A DNA stretch of 64,000 nt from Chrysoperla carnea (taxonomy: Eukaryota; Arthropoda; Insecta; Neuroptera; Chrysopidae): positions 67,434,181-67,498,180 of the forward strand of contig NC_058340.1 of the NCBI RefSeq assembly GCF_905475395.1, in the 5' to 3' direction. The position numbers were made by a program, and so were the translations under genes. Below, one piece after another: positions 1 through 12,589 of this stretch; position 1 is the first letter of the stretch; every line of letters begins with the position of its first letter. The notes under the pieces were generated by a model. It saw nothing but the letters and a program-made list of their open reading frames with translations, did not search any database and was not told the DNA's origin.

Positions 1-3000
1 ATATTCTTCTTGCTCGGATTTCAATGTTAACTCAATAAACAATTGTTGTAACTTTTCATTACAGAAATTTATACAAAATTGTTCAAAACTATTCTTTTGG
101 AAGATTTCAAAACCATATATATCCAAAATTCCCATTACAGTAGTTTTACGTTCGTATTGTGGTTGCAATGAATTATTGATACGATTTACAAGCCATGTGA
201 ATAGGCGATCATATACAGCCTTCGCTAAGGCATCACGAGCGAATATTGCCATTTCACGATTTAATGGAGATACAACTGTTTGGCCTTGTGCAATTATTGT
301 ACGATGTGTTAGCGCTTGTGCTAAAACTTGTGCATCACATCCCAACAACTGTAACAATAACATTGATCAATTAGTCGATAGTTTCAGGATTCTATAAAAA
401 ATATCGAAACAGGATTGAAACGAATTTAACAAATTACCCGGGTGAATTTTTGTAATTGACTTTAAATTAACTTCCCCATACTTGAAATTTGGACCATAGC
501 TCAGAAATGGATAACTATCAAAAGTTGCCAAGTATGAATTTTCAGAAAAATTTCAAAAAAGTTATAAATCTGTATGTGGTTTTATCCTTCATATTAGAGA
601 AATTATTTTATACTTTTTAGTCCCTTATAAAAACATGGCACAATGGCAAATCATCCAAATTTGCACACAATGTGCACACTATTACAGAAATAATGCTTTC
701 TCACTAAATTGTGAAACTCCTGTATATGAAATTAATCCGTGAATCCCTCGGGCACAGTATAAACTAGTTTCTAAGTGTAGCCAGGCGCAGACGGAGACAA
801 GAGACCGATAACATTAACAAGTTTATTATATAATTAAATAAAACATAATCCGTGTATTTACCTTTGCAATGATATCAACTGGTTCTTGTTTTATTATTTG
901 AGCACAACCTTCATGCTCAGTGAATCCAATATTACCCATGTGAAGAATACTTGCAACAATACTAAAAATTTGTTTTTGCTCTTGTTCATTTATTTCAATT
1001 GTCGACATAGCTCGTTTTATTTCATTAAAATGTTGTAAATCAGTTGTACGCCCATTGTCCTTTTCCTAAAAAAGAAAAACAAACGTAAAATAAAAGTCGA
1101 AAAAGAGAAAGCTCTGGATAACTAATACAGTTAGTAAACTCCTCTGAATCTCAAGATATAACGCTTAAAGGGGAATAAAAGTAGACATCTTAGATATATA
1201 GATTTAAATCTCATAGGATCCAATAATAAAGGATCAAGAATTGGGAACGGTAATTGAGTAAGTTCTCTGTCTTTGGAGATTCACAATGACCAATATATTG
1301 CCAAACTCTGCTAACAGACAATTTAGCTTGGTAAGAGGTTTCGATTTCTCAGAACATGGTTAGAAAATTGACATATACTTGAAAACAGTTAAGGGGAGCT
1401 TATTGGTGATGGGGATTGTGAATTTAAAAAAAAATTAAACTTCTTTAATTAAGAATCGAGATAAAAATTTTTATGGGATTTTTCGAACGAGAATATGCGT
1501 AGTTATTTGTTTGTTTTATTCAATTCAGATCGAAGGTATTTAAAGAAGGATCAGGTAAAGAGGGCTTGAGGAGTGGTCAGGTCAAAAAGATTTCAGTGGA
1601 AGAAGTTTCAAAGAACAAAGAGGAATATCGGCTGATATTGATATTGTATTGTTGTTTATAAAGTTGGAATAGTTCAGTAAAGAGTACGGGTAATGGCTAG
1701 TTTTGAATATAAGTGGAAAAACAAATAGAATACTAACACCATTACTAAGATAAACATATGAACTATAATCACGTTTCAAATGATATTCATTTAGTTCATC
1801 TTGAGTTGCACCACTTAATAGCTGATAAAATATATGAAAATTACGTTCGCCAGTCGATTGATGTATAACACGTGACTTTTCCAATAGATAATTTAATATG
1901 TTACCGCCAACCGGATCACCAATATAATTAAATTGTATATCCATGTATTTACCAAAACGACTTGAATTATCATTACGTATTGTTTTTGCATTACCAAATA
2001 CTTCTAATACTGGATTCGATTGTAATAATTTATTTTTTACATTTTCAATATTGTTTTTTTGACTGGTTACGGCTGCTATAAATTGTAAGACAATTTTTGA
2101 TGCTTCTGTTTTCCCTGAACCGGATTCACCTAAATTTTATAATACAAATTTTATATTATTTTTATTTACTTTTTTTTTTTTGGAATGAAAAATGAATTTC
2201 GGTCATTATACCTGATATGAGAATACATTGTTCTCGATTTTCTTCGGTAAGTGATCTATAAGCAGTATCTGCAATCGCATAGCTAGAATAGAAAGGGACT
2301 GTTAAATAGGTTTTTAAAGACAATTTCATGATACTATTGAGATTTTGGTGAAGGGTTAATATACAGGGTGAACCATTTTAATCTATTTTGGCTAATAGCT
2401 TGTTTTGTAGTTAACCAATAAAAAAATAACTTAAACAAAAGTTTCACAGTTTGATGGGAGACATCAGATTGGACCTAGTTCTCCGGGTTGTTGTAATAGT
2501 CAATTTAGATACTTAATGGTAAGAGATAAAATTACTTATTATTTTTAATTCAAATTTCCACTCCATATCCCAACATTTTAATTTTCTTTATTAATGTTAA
2601 AGAATGATTTTTATTTTTAAATCCCCATATGCATCATCAAACCATTTACGTTACAAACGTGATTGTGGTTTTGTAATTCTAACTTGTATGGCAAAATAAG
2701 CTTATCAATTTTCTGTTATACTTACATATGAGGCGGTGTCTCATAAAGATGTTTATTTTTGTATTCTTTTATAAATTCCGGTGTATAAATTGGTAATTCT
2801 TTGTAAGGATTTACAGAAACTAATACTGGTCCAATATAAGTCTAAAAATTAAGAGTAAAATTTATTAATTAATTTCAATCACAAATAGATAAAAATTTTG
2901 GTCTTTCGATTAACTATTTTCCATGTAGAAACAGTTGCCTATATTATATTTGATTTAAAAACTTACATAAATTAAATTTTCGTTAAAACGTTTACGTAAG

Positions 3001-3115
3001 TTATCAACAAATGCTTCTTCACTTTCAAAATCTTCTAACAACACAAAATCTTGCACTCCTACACGATCTCGTTTATGTAATTCACGTTCCATGACGCTCT
3101 GTTTATTGTTGTCGT
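1..3115 (-). CDS. Myo61F: Unconventional myosin class I (Myo1C/Myo61F type), N-terminal exons, partial
   Basis: Actin-based, membrane-associated monomeric motor. Six exons join in phase on the minus strand: 2967-3115 (ATG at 3092-3090, 23 nt of 5'UTR after an AG acceptor), 2726-2841, 2212-2282, 1738-2129, 862-1065 and 1-348. They give 419 codons and the last exon leaves the window. The start [16 protein letters not shown], the short head with no N-terminal SH3-like extension, [13 protein letters not shown] and GDPVGG are typical of Myo1C. The nucleotide-binding P-loop GESGSGKTE is split by the intron between exons 3 and 4, and Switch I region [12 protein letters not shown] is in exon 4. Exon 6 carries [14 protein letters not shown] and the relay/switch II part DIYGFEIF...[15 protein letters not shown] Thr near the TEDS position precedes SPLNREM. 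IQ motifs and the TH1 tail lie outside the window. The 5'UTR acceptor implies at least one further upstream non-coding exon. The class I assignment is firm; the symbol is by resemblance to the fly gene. Confidence 0.88.
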
Positions 3116-3319
3116 CTGTAACATAAGAAATGAATAAATCTAAAGTGACTTTATTTACAATCAATAACAATCATAAAATTTTATCTAAGTTAAATTATTC
3201 GTTATTTTTTTTCATACAAAATTTTGCAAAATTTTACTATCCAATATTACCTCCATATAGAGTGTCTTTACATTGAAATAAAATTAGGTAAGTGCAATTT
3301 AACTAGATAAGTGGTAGTA
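3116..3319. other. Upstream region/first intron of the myosin gene
   Basis: AT-rich sequence directly 5' of the first coding exon. The acceptor at 3116-3117 shows that it is intron, so the promoter lies further right. No promoter motif was recognised. Confidence 0.5.
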
Positions 3320-3324
3320 AATTA

Positions 3325-3480
3325 CTAAATTTTTATTTATAGGCAATTTTATTACATATATGATATACAAGTAACATAATGAACAAATTTAAATATTAAA
3401 ATTATTTTTCTAGCCGGTTTTTTCCTAAGCAGTATTTTTAGATCGTGTGTCTATTTTTCGTCATTAGAAGTCTCGAGATC
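3325..3480 (-). repeat. Dispersed repeat family A (copy 1)
   Basis: Contains ttataggcaattttatta, a weakly conserved middle and gtgtctatttttcgtc. The same order recurs at 6228-6372. The reverse complement occurs twice in integrin introns (32440-32605 and inside 34051-34619), where the block is tandemly repeated at 96 bp. No ORF was seen, so it is probably a non-autonomous transposon fragment. Confidence 0.6.
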
Positions 3481-3894
3481 TCAAGTCTGATAGCAGTCTC
3501 AAGATCAATTTTTTAGGACTAGATTAATAATTTCCTTAAGTTAACAATAGAAGTTTGTTGACCTTAATATGGAGGTCATACAAGTTTTTCACACAATATT
3601 TTTTATTGTTATCTTATTTTAATTGATTCTTTTGTAAATATTAATTTATGAGTAACACTAGTGATAACAGTGTTAATTAATTCTTAATAAATTATTGGAC
3701 TGTAATAAATATGTACATAAAATTTGAAAATATTTGTATTGATAATTTTTATTTTTTAATCAAGAGATTTATATTTATATGGATCAATGATTTTTTAAAC
3801 ATTCAATATTTTTAATAATTAATAAAAAAATAATTAGTTGTTGAGATCAAAGAATAATTTTAGCTTTCCGTTTCTTTAAAACTTAATATATTTT

Positions 3895-4440
3895 TATCAA
3901 ATTTTTTAACTTTATGACGATAAATAAAGTATGTAATCCTACTAAATTTGGGTCATACTTTTCAAGTTTATGATCAAAATTAACCTAGCTCCCGGTTTCA
4001 AGAACCATTAACCAATTGGTTTCAAGAATGTGGAGTCCTAGTCCCGGAATTAAGCACGTATGTGATAGTTAGCGAAAAAATGACATCACAGCTGAAAAGA
4101 ATGACCCAAAATTAGTGGATTTCAAAAATAACTAAAATAAGATCGGATCAAATTTGCCTGTGTTATCAAAAAAAATCGAATTTTTTAACTTGATGACGTC
4201 ATCAAAATCCAAAAATTAAATTTTGCTCTATCACATCCAAATTTTATCCAATTTTGATAAACCAAGTATGTAATCTTACTAAACTTGGGTCATAATTTTC
4301 AAATTTGTGGTCAAAATTAACCTAGCTCGAATAGGTTTCAAGAATTGGAGTCCTGGTCCCGGAATTAAGCACGTATGTGATGAATGTATGTGAATGACCC
4401 AAAATTAGTAGATTTCAAAAAAATTCCAATAAGATCGGTT
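3895..4440 (+). repeat. 313-bp tandem/dispersed family S, copy 1 (about 1.7 units)
   Basis: Two consecutive blocks start with cctagct (3984 and 4321), followed by the motifs ggtttcaagaatgtgg, tcccggaattaagcac and atgacgtcatcaaaatcc. Apparent period here is 337 because about 24 bp are locally duplicated; other loci give about 313. Related arrays lie at 10020, 12600, 16262 and 23040. No coding capacity. It is a satellite-like monomer found as short interspersed arrays. Confidence 0.8.
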
Positions 4441-6227
4441 GAAATCCAAAATCAAAATCTCAAAAATCATTAAATTGTTCGAATTCACCACATTAATCAT
4501 TAATCAGTAAAAGGTAAGTTATAATTTTTTTATTATGATTTAATAATTATGATTTGATTTAAGACTTTCTATTGAACTAAAATAATATAAAATAAAGTAA
4601 TAAATTAAAAATATTTATAAGAAAAATGAAATTGAAAGTGCTTTAAATTTAATATGTAATAATAATTAAAAATAATAATAATAAATTATATTAAAAATAT
4701 ATTATTACATAAAAATTGATGATTCCATGATTTATATTATTATTTTTTAATTAAATAAATAATATAAAAACAGTAATAATTATATTTATGTTTGAAATAA
4801 TTAAGATAAATTATAATCATTTTAGTTGAAACGGTTGAAGTATACAACGGATGTTTAATTTTTTTAATAAATATGAAGTTTTTCGAAGAACTTTACATTT
4901 TTTCTTGTGTCTGTTTTATTTTTGTAACTTCCCTTAATCATTGGAGGATTTTATTGTAATTATTACACTGTAATAACAAGCATAAGAGAGGTTTATATCA
5001 CATACGCCAAGAAATCCAACTTTTTAGTCATGGGCTTAAACCACAAAAGTCGCTGTTCTCGGAGGTAAACGCGACTGGGGAGATCATACTTTAGGCTAGA
5101 GGTAAACATATTGTGAATTCATATTTCAGTTAGATGACGTGAGACAATTTGGTCATCGTCTTAACGATTTTATCATATCAAGATATTTTAAAATATGAGT
5201 CATATAAAAAAAATGAAATAATATTTTAAGATTTTATCACTGTAAGTTTGAAGGTTTTGTGAAATTGTATGATTTTGTAATTGCTTGTAATTTATGAAAT
5301 TATTACCTAAAACGTTTTTATGACGGTGAAAATTATTTTTACTTAACTGCAACTTTTTATGTTATACTGATTTAATTTTTTATCTTCAATTACATGTTTG
5401 AGGATTCGCTCAGGGACGGCCCTAATAACTCAGTTCTCCAATGTGAAATTTAATAATTCAACTATATGAGTTTCAATAAATAAGTTAGTTAGCTAATAAT
5501 TAAAAATAGGAAAATTCGTCCTGTTTTTAGCACCTGGTGAATCCAGCGACATTTAATTAACAATAAACAATTTTTATAAATTTGGAAAGATTTAATTTGC
5601 GAAAACCTTTTTTTAGTTAAAAACTGATTTATTATTAATTCTTTGAATGTCATTTTAAAGAAAAAGATGAATCTTAATGGAATTTAATCTGAACTTGGTA
5701 GAATGTTTTGAATCGACTATATTGGACATTACACTCCGAGTAAAGAAATATAAAAATTTTCAATCTAAAACTGAAATTCGAATTAACAAATTGACGAGTG
5801 ACGATTGGCGCACTACAATGGGCTTATATCAAAAGATTTATTCAATCATCAATATTATTTTAGCGAATAAATTTTATATTTCATAATGTTTATTTTATAA
5901 AACAATGTATATATAGATATTATTATATATTTTTGAATTGAAAATAAACAGACATAATAAATTAATATTTTGTATTTTAAATTTTAATTATAAAAAAAAC
6001 TTTATTTAGTAATTTTCATTGAAATACCTACAGTAATTTATTATTAATATTTCAATTATTGTATCTTTTTATCAATATTTCTATTTTAACAATAAAAAAA
6101 GTTTAATCATGTCTTGCTTCAGATAAATAATTATTTAAAACTAGCTCGACCCGTAAAGAATTTCGCAATGCAGTACTAGTGGCTAAAAATTGGCTAAAGA
6201 AATAAATATACAAGTCAGTAATTTGCT
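4441..6227. other. Gene-free stretch, very AT-rich
   Basis: Extremely AT-rich, especially 4500-4840 and 5890-6110, with stop codons in all frames. A 69-codon open stretch at 5677-5886 has no start context, splice partner or recognisable domain and was not accepted as a gene. Confidence 0.5.
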
Positions 6228-6372
6228 TTATTTTAATTTATAGGCAATTTTATTACAGATCTGGTACACGAATTACATAACGAACAAAATTAAATGTTAG
6301 TATTATTTCTCTATCTTGTTTTTTCTAAGCGGTACATTTTTAGACCGTGAGTCTATTTTTCATCGATAAGTT
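6228..6372 (-). repeat. Dispersed repeat family A (copy 2)
   Basis: Shares ttataggcaattttatta, tttttctaagcggta and accgtgagtctatttttc with the copy at 3325. It is the reverse complement of the copies in integrin introns 8 and 12. No ORF. Confidence 0.6.
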
Positions 6373-7375
6373 TTAAAGTCATGGAATTTGATAAAGGAAT
6401 AAGAAAGACCTCGCTTGGAGAGGAAAAACATGCTTGAAAATAATATATAATGTAATGCAGTGCGGAACACTCAAGTGACTCCCACATACAAGAGAATAAA
6501 AATTAAACTAAAATACAAAATTAAAATCTATTTTAGTGCAGCTGAGACAAAATTAAGTCTTTTAGTTCTATTTAAAAGCATCGGTTGACACATGGCAAAA
6601 TGATTTCCCCAATACAAATTGATTTTGGTTACGATCAGTTATGAAAAATAAAATAAAGCTGGCTGCATTCATATTACAGCGCTTTTCTTTAAATGTTAGG
6701 CAGGATAAGTCGACGCCCATATGAAGTATGTAGAAGATAAGTTTATTAAGCTCAAGGACAAAAATTTTCCAAATCATTTTTTGCCCGTTTTATATGTTTA
6801 AAAGTACAAAAACCTATAACTAATCTTAAGTATACAGATAAAATTAGAAATACGAGTACCTTGTTAATAATTCCATTAAATTTAATCAATAATTGTGTAA
6901 GTAATTTATTGATTTCAATTGATTACTGATAAATTAAATATTTTAGATTGATAATTTAATAGTAATTGTGTTTGTTGTATAGAAAATTAGGATAACTTTT
7001 ACAACTTATAACACTTAATTAGAAAATATTTTAAAATGAATTAATATTTTTATTTTTCAATTAAATTTATTTTACTTTCACCCCCGCAATTTGAAGAAGT
7101 TGTTTGTGCAGTTTTTATGTGAAATCAATGTTTTCTTTATCAATGGCATTATAAATGAGTCATTCTTCAAATGAAAAGTGTCTTATATAGAGGTAGATGA
7201 TTCATTGAAGATTCAAATAGACTGTCTCTATTCATTGCCTTGAGGTTTCAAAAATTTCTATTTATTTTTAATTTGCCTACTTCCACAACTGCAAAAACCA
7301 ATTCCTACTTCTAAATTTTCAACAAGTGGAAGTTTTATTTTACTTTCATTTTTTTAAACTCAATCAACATAAAAT

Positions 7376-7672
7376 CAGACCTGATCAATTCGTTCGTGGT
7401 ATTGTGACCTACTAAGCGAATGAACCGATTTCTGCCCAAAAATCTACCCAGTCCTTTGAAAAAGATCACTTCTTCTCTAGTTGTTTTCGAGTACGGAACC
7501 CTAAAATCGCACATGAAACATAGCTAAACAAACTGTCGATAAAATTACATTTCAAACAAAAATCAAAATAGGTTCATCCATTTAGGAATTACGATTCCGC
7601 AGACAGACAAAAAGATACACAGACTCGTTAAATTTATAACACTCCTATTTGTTAGTCGAGGGATAATAAACA
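7376..7672 (+). repeat. Dispersed repeat family G (copy 1)
   Basis: Begins cagacctgatcaattcg, has a cggaaccctaaaa block and an acagacagacaaaaag block, and ends ttagtcgagggataataaa. The copy at 18573-18962 has the same order of blocks. The layout of a guessable 3' tail with a (acag)n run is common in insect retroposon tails. No ORF is intact. Confidence 0.65.
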
Positions 7673-9089
7673 TGATTAGTGCAGGAGCTGATAGGAGTTC
7701 TTCAGTGGCCGCTCGAGGATTTACTCGATATATGGGTCATTTTCTAAGATTTTTAACTCGAAAAATCGATTTTTGATTACTTGCCCAATAACTTTTTCGC
7801 AATCCGCATTGTCAGATTTGGCAGACTAAAAAAAACCGATCAAGTAGATCAGATTAAGTTCATTAAATATCGACTCTGTGGGTCAGAATGCACTTTATTA
7901 TTCTATAAGTATAAATTAAGAATTGTGATTCCCAACTTTCTTGAAGTAAGTTAACCAGAAGTGTTTTTGTTTTATCAAAATAGATTTCTTTAGGTCGCGA
8001 TGATAAAAGTTGAAGTATAACTTATAACACTTTTACAATTTATAACACTTATATTAATTAGAAATTAAACATAATATGGCGATTAATATTTATTTAAAAA
8101 ATCAATTATCACTTTTTATTCGTGCAATCGTATAAGAAGAAGTAAGTACAAACGTATCAGTTTTTTTAACTTCATTGTACAAAATTATGGAGGGTAGATA
8201 TAAGGAAGACCATCTTAGGGTATCAAAAAGCAGCAAATAAGGATTGGTGGACTGAATAATTTATGGATTTTGGATTGTTGTTACATCTAGTTGTTACTGC
8301 CCCTCGTGAACTTCCTCTTGTGTAACGATAACGAAAATTTTCGAAACCTCGCATAAATTGAAACCTTAGAATATTGAAATTCTAGAATTAGGATTGTTGT
8401 GCAACTCTCCTTGTGTACTTTCCTTCCACGAAGAGATGCCAAAAATTTTCGATACCTGGAATAACTAAGAAATATTATTTTTGACTGAAGCATTCAAGGA
8501 AGTCATGTGGTGTTAATAGAAGATTTTTTTTGTGAAATCAGTTTTTTTTTCTTTGTGACATAAAATAAACAAAGAATACTCAAATATCTGCTACACAGGT
8601 GATTCACTGAAGATTAAAATGCATATCAAACAAAAAAATTTTGTTATGTTTAATTTAATTATGCAAGGTAGATTTTTTCCACCTGAAATTCTTATTTTTT
8701 TATATTTTTTTTGTATCATCAAAGTGACACCAATAGCTCTTATTACATTTACCTAAATTATTGAATATAGTTTCATGGAAATTGATTTCGTTAAGGTGAA
8801 TCATGTCTTAGTTTTTAAAGCGAATTGATTGCAGACTAATTGTTTGGGTTTTTTAGATTTAAAGACAAAAAATATACTTCTTTCTGCAGTGATTTGTACC
8901 TAATAATGCCTATATTTTGGTATAGATCGTAATAAAATGGTACCTAGATATTTTCACCCGATTTTGAATGTAGTAAGATTTGTTAGAAGGAATTAAACAT
9001 TGGACTCAACCTGTATATTGTACAAACTAAATAGGAACATGTAAAAGATTATTTATAAGAAGAGTATTGACTTATTTCTTTTTATAAAT
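7673..9089. other. Gene-free stretch with diffuse repeats
   Basis: No supported gene. 7676-7700 (attagtgcaggagctg) matches the LINE segment at 25971, so it may be a tiny LINE scrap. 8287-8495 contains two diverged copies of a block around cgaaaattttcgaaacct and ccaaaaattttcgatacc, an imperfect local duplication. Confidence 0.4.
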
Positions 9090-9570
9090 ACACTAGCATT
9101 TTCCCGAGGTTTCGCTCGCGATAATGAATACATTTCAATTAATTCACTAAATTATCCATTGATTCATTTAGAGAAGCATTGATTCATTTAAGGAATCATT
9201 GATTTATTTAGAGAACGTATATACCTAGGCCTCGCTTACCCCCTCCAAATACCATTCGCGGTATACCAAATTTAAAGACAAATCCAACACATGCCATCAC
9301 TTAACCCATTTTCCCCCCGCTTAGCCCGTCCTCTTAAAAACCTAAACCTAACAAAAGAAATGATTGGTTTCCTATACAAACTTTCATCCTCTATTTCACC
9401 TTCCAAGACAAAAAGTACCCCATGTCCTGTTTCAAAGTCCCATCTATGTTTAAACCGGAAATATTCAAAATTAGTTCAGAGATTTAGGCGCGAAAACGTA
9501 ACAGACAGACAGACAGAAAGAATAACTTTCGCATTTGTAATATTAAATAGAATATACATCGACTAATACC
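9090..9570 (+). repeat. Interspersed retroposon-like repeat family H (copy 1)
   Basis: Starts cattttcccgaggtttcg then ctcgcgataatga, a signature I associate with widespread insect retroposons. It continues tacaaactttcatcctct, atgtcctgtttcaaagtc and ggcgcgaaaacgtaacag, then a (acag)n tract. The second copy (37425-37562) follows the integrin stop codon. A 91-codon open frame inside is an accidental reading of the repeat. Confidence 0.65.
9157..9216 (+). repeat. 20-bp minisatellite, three units
   Basis: Three head-to-tail 20-mers starting at 9157, 9177 and 9197, of the form cattgattcatttagagaag with two or three mismatches between units. It lies inside repeat family H. Confidence 0.8.
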
Positions 9571-9944
9571 CACTATACAAGCAAGATTGCAATGCAACAA
9601 GCAAAAGCAACAACGCCCACATAGATAAAAATAAACAAACATTACCTTTTTAAAATACAACAAATACAAATAATGAAATCAAATATAAAATGGAAAAAAA
9701 AACTTATGAAATGACTCAGAATATAGTAGTTAAGTTAGTCTATAACAAATGAAAACATACAATTGGTTGAGTTAATTGTTGAAATATCCTGTATAGAAAA
9801 AGTTTAAAAGAGCTTAAAAAATCAACACAATTATGGCGACCTTTCGTCCGTCATTTATTTGATTTCGAAAATTTTGTTTCACCAGACCACTAGTTGAAGC
9901 TCCCTGCAAGTTTTTACATCCCTGTCTTTTAAAGTTTTGAAGAA

Positions 9945-10175
9945 AGTAGATACGAAAGTTTTGTCCTAATTTGCGCCCTCGCGGGTAAACAGTGATGTTT
10001 AGAAAAGAAAGTATGTATAAAATTAACCTAGCTCTAATAGATTTCAAGAATGTGGAGTCCCAGTCCCGGAATTAAGCACATTAGTGAGGGCTTGAAAGTT
10101 ATACAGAAGGTATTAAATACTCTTTAACTGACGCACAATATTTCAGATTTTTGTCAACACTTATATTATTGTATC
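9945..10175 (+). repeat. Family S fragment with its leader block
   Basis: A leader with gcgccctcgcgggtaaacag (9973-9992) precedes a partial 313-bp family S block with agtcccggaattaagcac. The same leader motif precedes the S array at 22915, so the leader and monomer appear to travel together. The segment after it (gaaggtattaaatactc) matches the right flank of the 12.6-kb array, extending the shared unit beyond the monomer. Confidence 0.65.
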
Positions 10176-10384
10176 AAACAAAAGTTGTTTAGTTTTATTA
10201 CTTTATGCACCCTCCCTCTCCACCTTTAGGAGATTTAAAAGATTCTCAAAATGAAAAAAAGATTCTTTTGAAAATATATTTTTTTAAAGATAATTTTCTG
10301 AAGCCAGTGCAAAAGATCTGCAAGATAATACACACAGCAAACAAATTTTTCTTAATAATCATTAAATTCTAGGTTCATTTATCG

Positions 10385-10690
10385 TACTATTTTTATATTT
10401 AAAATTTTTTTCTATATCTAATAGTTTACAAGATGCAAAAATCCAATCGACCTATGTTGCTCATTTACGAACTCAAACTCACTATTTACGTCCTGAGCAT
10501 AAAAGTTTCAGCTTGAAATCTCTTTTTGTTTTTACCGTGTCGACGGACGGACATTCGAAAATGCACTATTTAGACGATTTTACGAACATCTATACCAAAA
10601 CTTTGTTCGTACCATCAATATATTTCTAAGTGTTACAAACTTGGGACTAAAATTAGTATACCTTGATATATATTTCATATAATACAGGAT
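10385..10690 (-). repeat. Interspersed repeat family K (copy 1)
   Basis: In minus orientation it reads tatatcaaggtatactaa, agtcccaagtttgtaaca, a tract with gtccgtccgtcgac, and then gttcgtaaatgagcaaca. Plus-strand copies lie at 14545-14835 and in integrin intron 10 (33370-33605). This order of blocks is widespread in insect genomes (general knowledge). No protein is encoded here. Confidence 0.7.
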
Positions 10691-11115
10691 ATAAGAATAT
10701 AAGATGATGATTGATATATTTTTTATTTATTCAGTGACCTCTATCATAATTATATTATTGTATTATATTATACACATTTATGAATAATTTTAAATGAATT
10801 TTATAATAAATAATTTTATTCATTATTATAAAATCAGTGACTTTATTGTATTTACCTTCATGTATCACAACAAAAACATTATTTTTATATAATTTAAAAA
10901 ATATTCTTAGTTTGAATTTTATTATTAAGAAAATAAATATTACTTATATTTTCGCAACAAAAAAAAAACTCGTCTGCTTTATTAGATTCTTTTATGTACA
11001 CATTTGGTATTCTAGGCGCCAATCCACTTTGCGTTGTCGATTCTATGTGTTTTTTTTATTTTTATCTGTTTATTTTTTAAATATTTTTAGTTGAATTTTA
11101 TCACTCGATTATTTT

Positions 11116-11299
11116 TAACCCCCGACGCAAACAAGAGGGGTGTAATTAATTTGTGAGTGTCTGCTTGTCTATCTGAATCGATTTTGATTTTTGTTGTTGT
11201 TTGGAAGGTAATTTAATGGAGAATAGCCTAGCCATCATTCAAGGAAATCAGTTTAGTTTGGAAAGAACTACAAGAATAAAACTGCATTTGTCGGGGGTA
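11116..11299 (-). repeat. Family G-related element with short inverted ends
   Basis: Left end taacccccgacgcaaa and right end gcatttgtcgggggta are inverted relatives. The left part is the reverse complement of the 3' end of family G at 7640-7672 and 18930-18962. It looks like a ~180-bp non-autonomous element. No ORF. Confidence 0.5.
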
Positions 11300-11431
11300 G
11301 ATTAGACACTTAGACCATAGGGTCCGTTGTGATACCGAAAAGGGTTGGCCCATCCTCGGCCACTACTCCATGAACCATTTGGAGCTGTTTAAAAACAGCA
11401 GGGGAGCTTTGACGTCGACGGGCTTTAGGTC
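11300..11431 (-). mobile_element. 5'-truncated LINE tail with 12-bp target duplication
   Basis: On the minus strand it encodes the last residues of a jockey/I-like ORF2 (LLFLNSSKWFME then stop), followed by a short 3'UTR with cggtatcacaacggacc. The same tail is at 26100-26220 (+) and 47040-47130 (-). The segment is flanked by identical 12-bp direct repeats ttgtcgggggta at 11288-11299 and 11432-11443, as expected of target-primed reverse transcription. Confidence 0.75.
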
Positions 11432-11834
11432 TTGTCGGGGGTAAAAATTTACAAAACTTAAATAAGCACATTTGTATTTCCCTTCCTTGGTAGTAATAGG
11501 ATTATTAGCATGATACCCGACTGCTTTGCTGGGTTTAAAAATAAGGACCATCGCGCTATAACCTTCACCTCCTTTTCTCTTACTTATCCCTCTTCCATAA
11601 CACTCGAAATAAAGCTAGAGATTGTTTTACACAGGTAAAAGTACATGGAATTTTTTGAATTTTTTTTATAAATGTAAAATAGTCATCATGTACTGGGTGT
11701 ATATCAGAAACCCTGGTTGGGCAGATGGCCGTAAATTGAATCTCGTTCACACTTTTTCCAGAAATCTTTCATTTATGCTTTACAATGATGTTCATAAATT
11801 TATATATCTTATTATATCTTAATAAATTGTAGCC

Positions 11835-11957
11835 CATGTTTTATTCTGATGTATGAACTATATTATTGTAAAGTTTCATTAAAATCCATTGAGTAGTTTT
11901 CGCGTGACAGCATAACAAACAAACAAACTCACTTTTATATTTATAATATATAAGGAT
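11835..11957 (-). repeat. Interspersed repeat family M (copy 1)
   Basis: Contains gttttcgcgtgacagcataa, a run of caaa units, and ends tttataatatataaggat. The reverse complement occurs at 55738-55862. I recognise this arrangement (AT-rich start, tttg repeats, gttacgctttcacgc) as a very common insect retroposon tail. Confidence 0.7.
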
Positions 11958-12589
11958 AGAATTTGTATATATGAGCACTACACTAAACGATTTTTTAATT
12001 AATAACTTAATACAAAAAATTCCGTAAAAAAAATAAAGAAGCATTCGAGGTGGGAAAGCTATCCAATACATCCGGTAAATAGTTGAATAAAAGACATTTT
12101 TCTTTAAATTTTCATCAACTATTTTTCAGTACATTCGCTAAAAAGATGAATGTCGTACAGTTAATTTATTTTAATCATAAATTTATATCTTTAATATAAA
12201 TATTTGTACATGAACACATATTGAAAATTAATGGTATTATTTTAATCTACTTAAGTCATTTCTGTTTTAGATTTATCATTTTTTTTTTTTTTTTTTAAAT
12301 TTCAAATTCAAATATTAACTGAGAAAAAAGTGATGAATCATTTTAATAAAATATTCAGTGATGACATTTCCATTTATTATTTTTTAACAGTTTGATATAG
12401 TTTAGTAGAGCGGCCATGTGGGGCTCGCTCCGGATTTCACATCTCGAACTCAACTTGAGTAGTTGAGTACCTAAGTTTTATTATAGTACTTGGATCTGCT
12501 GATTATGAATTTTGAGAGAGAGTTGCCAAAAAAGTGTAGTATCTACTTTTGTTTTAAAAATATAATTTGTTAAATTTTTAAAGTTTATC

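Noticed and set aside
5677..5886. 69-codon open frame starting MEFNLNLVECFES
   Set aside because: No motif, no splice partner, surrounded by very AT-rich non-coding DNA; length within chance expectation.
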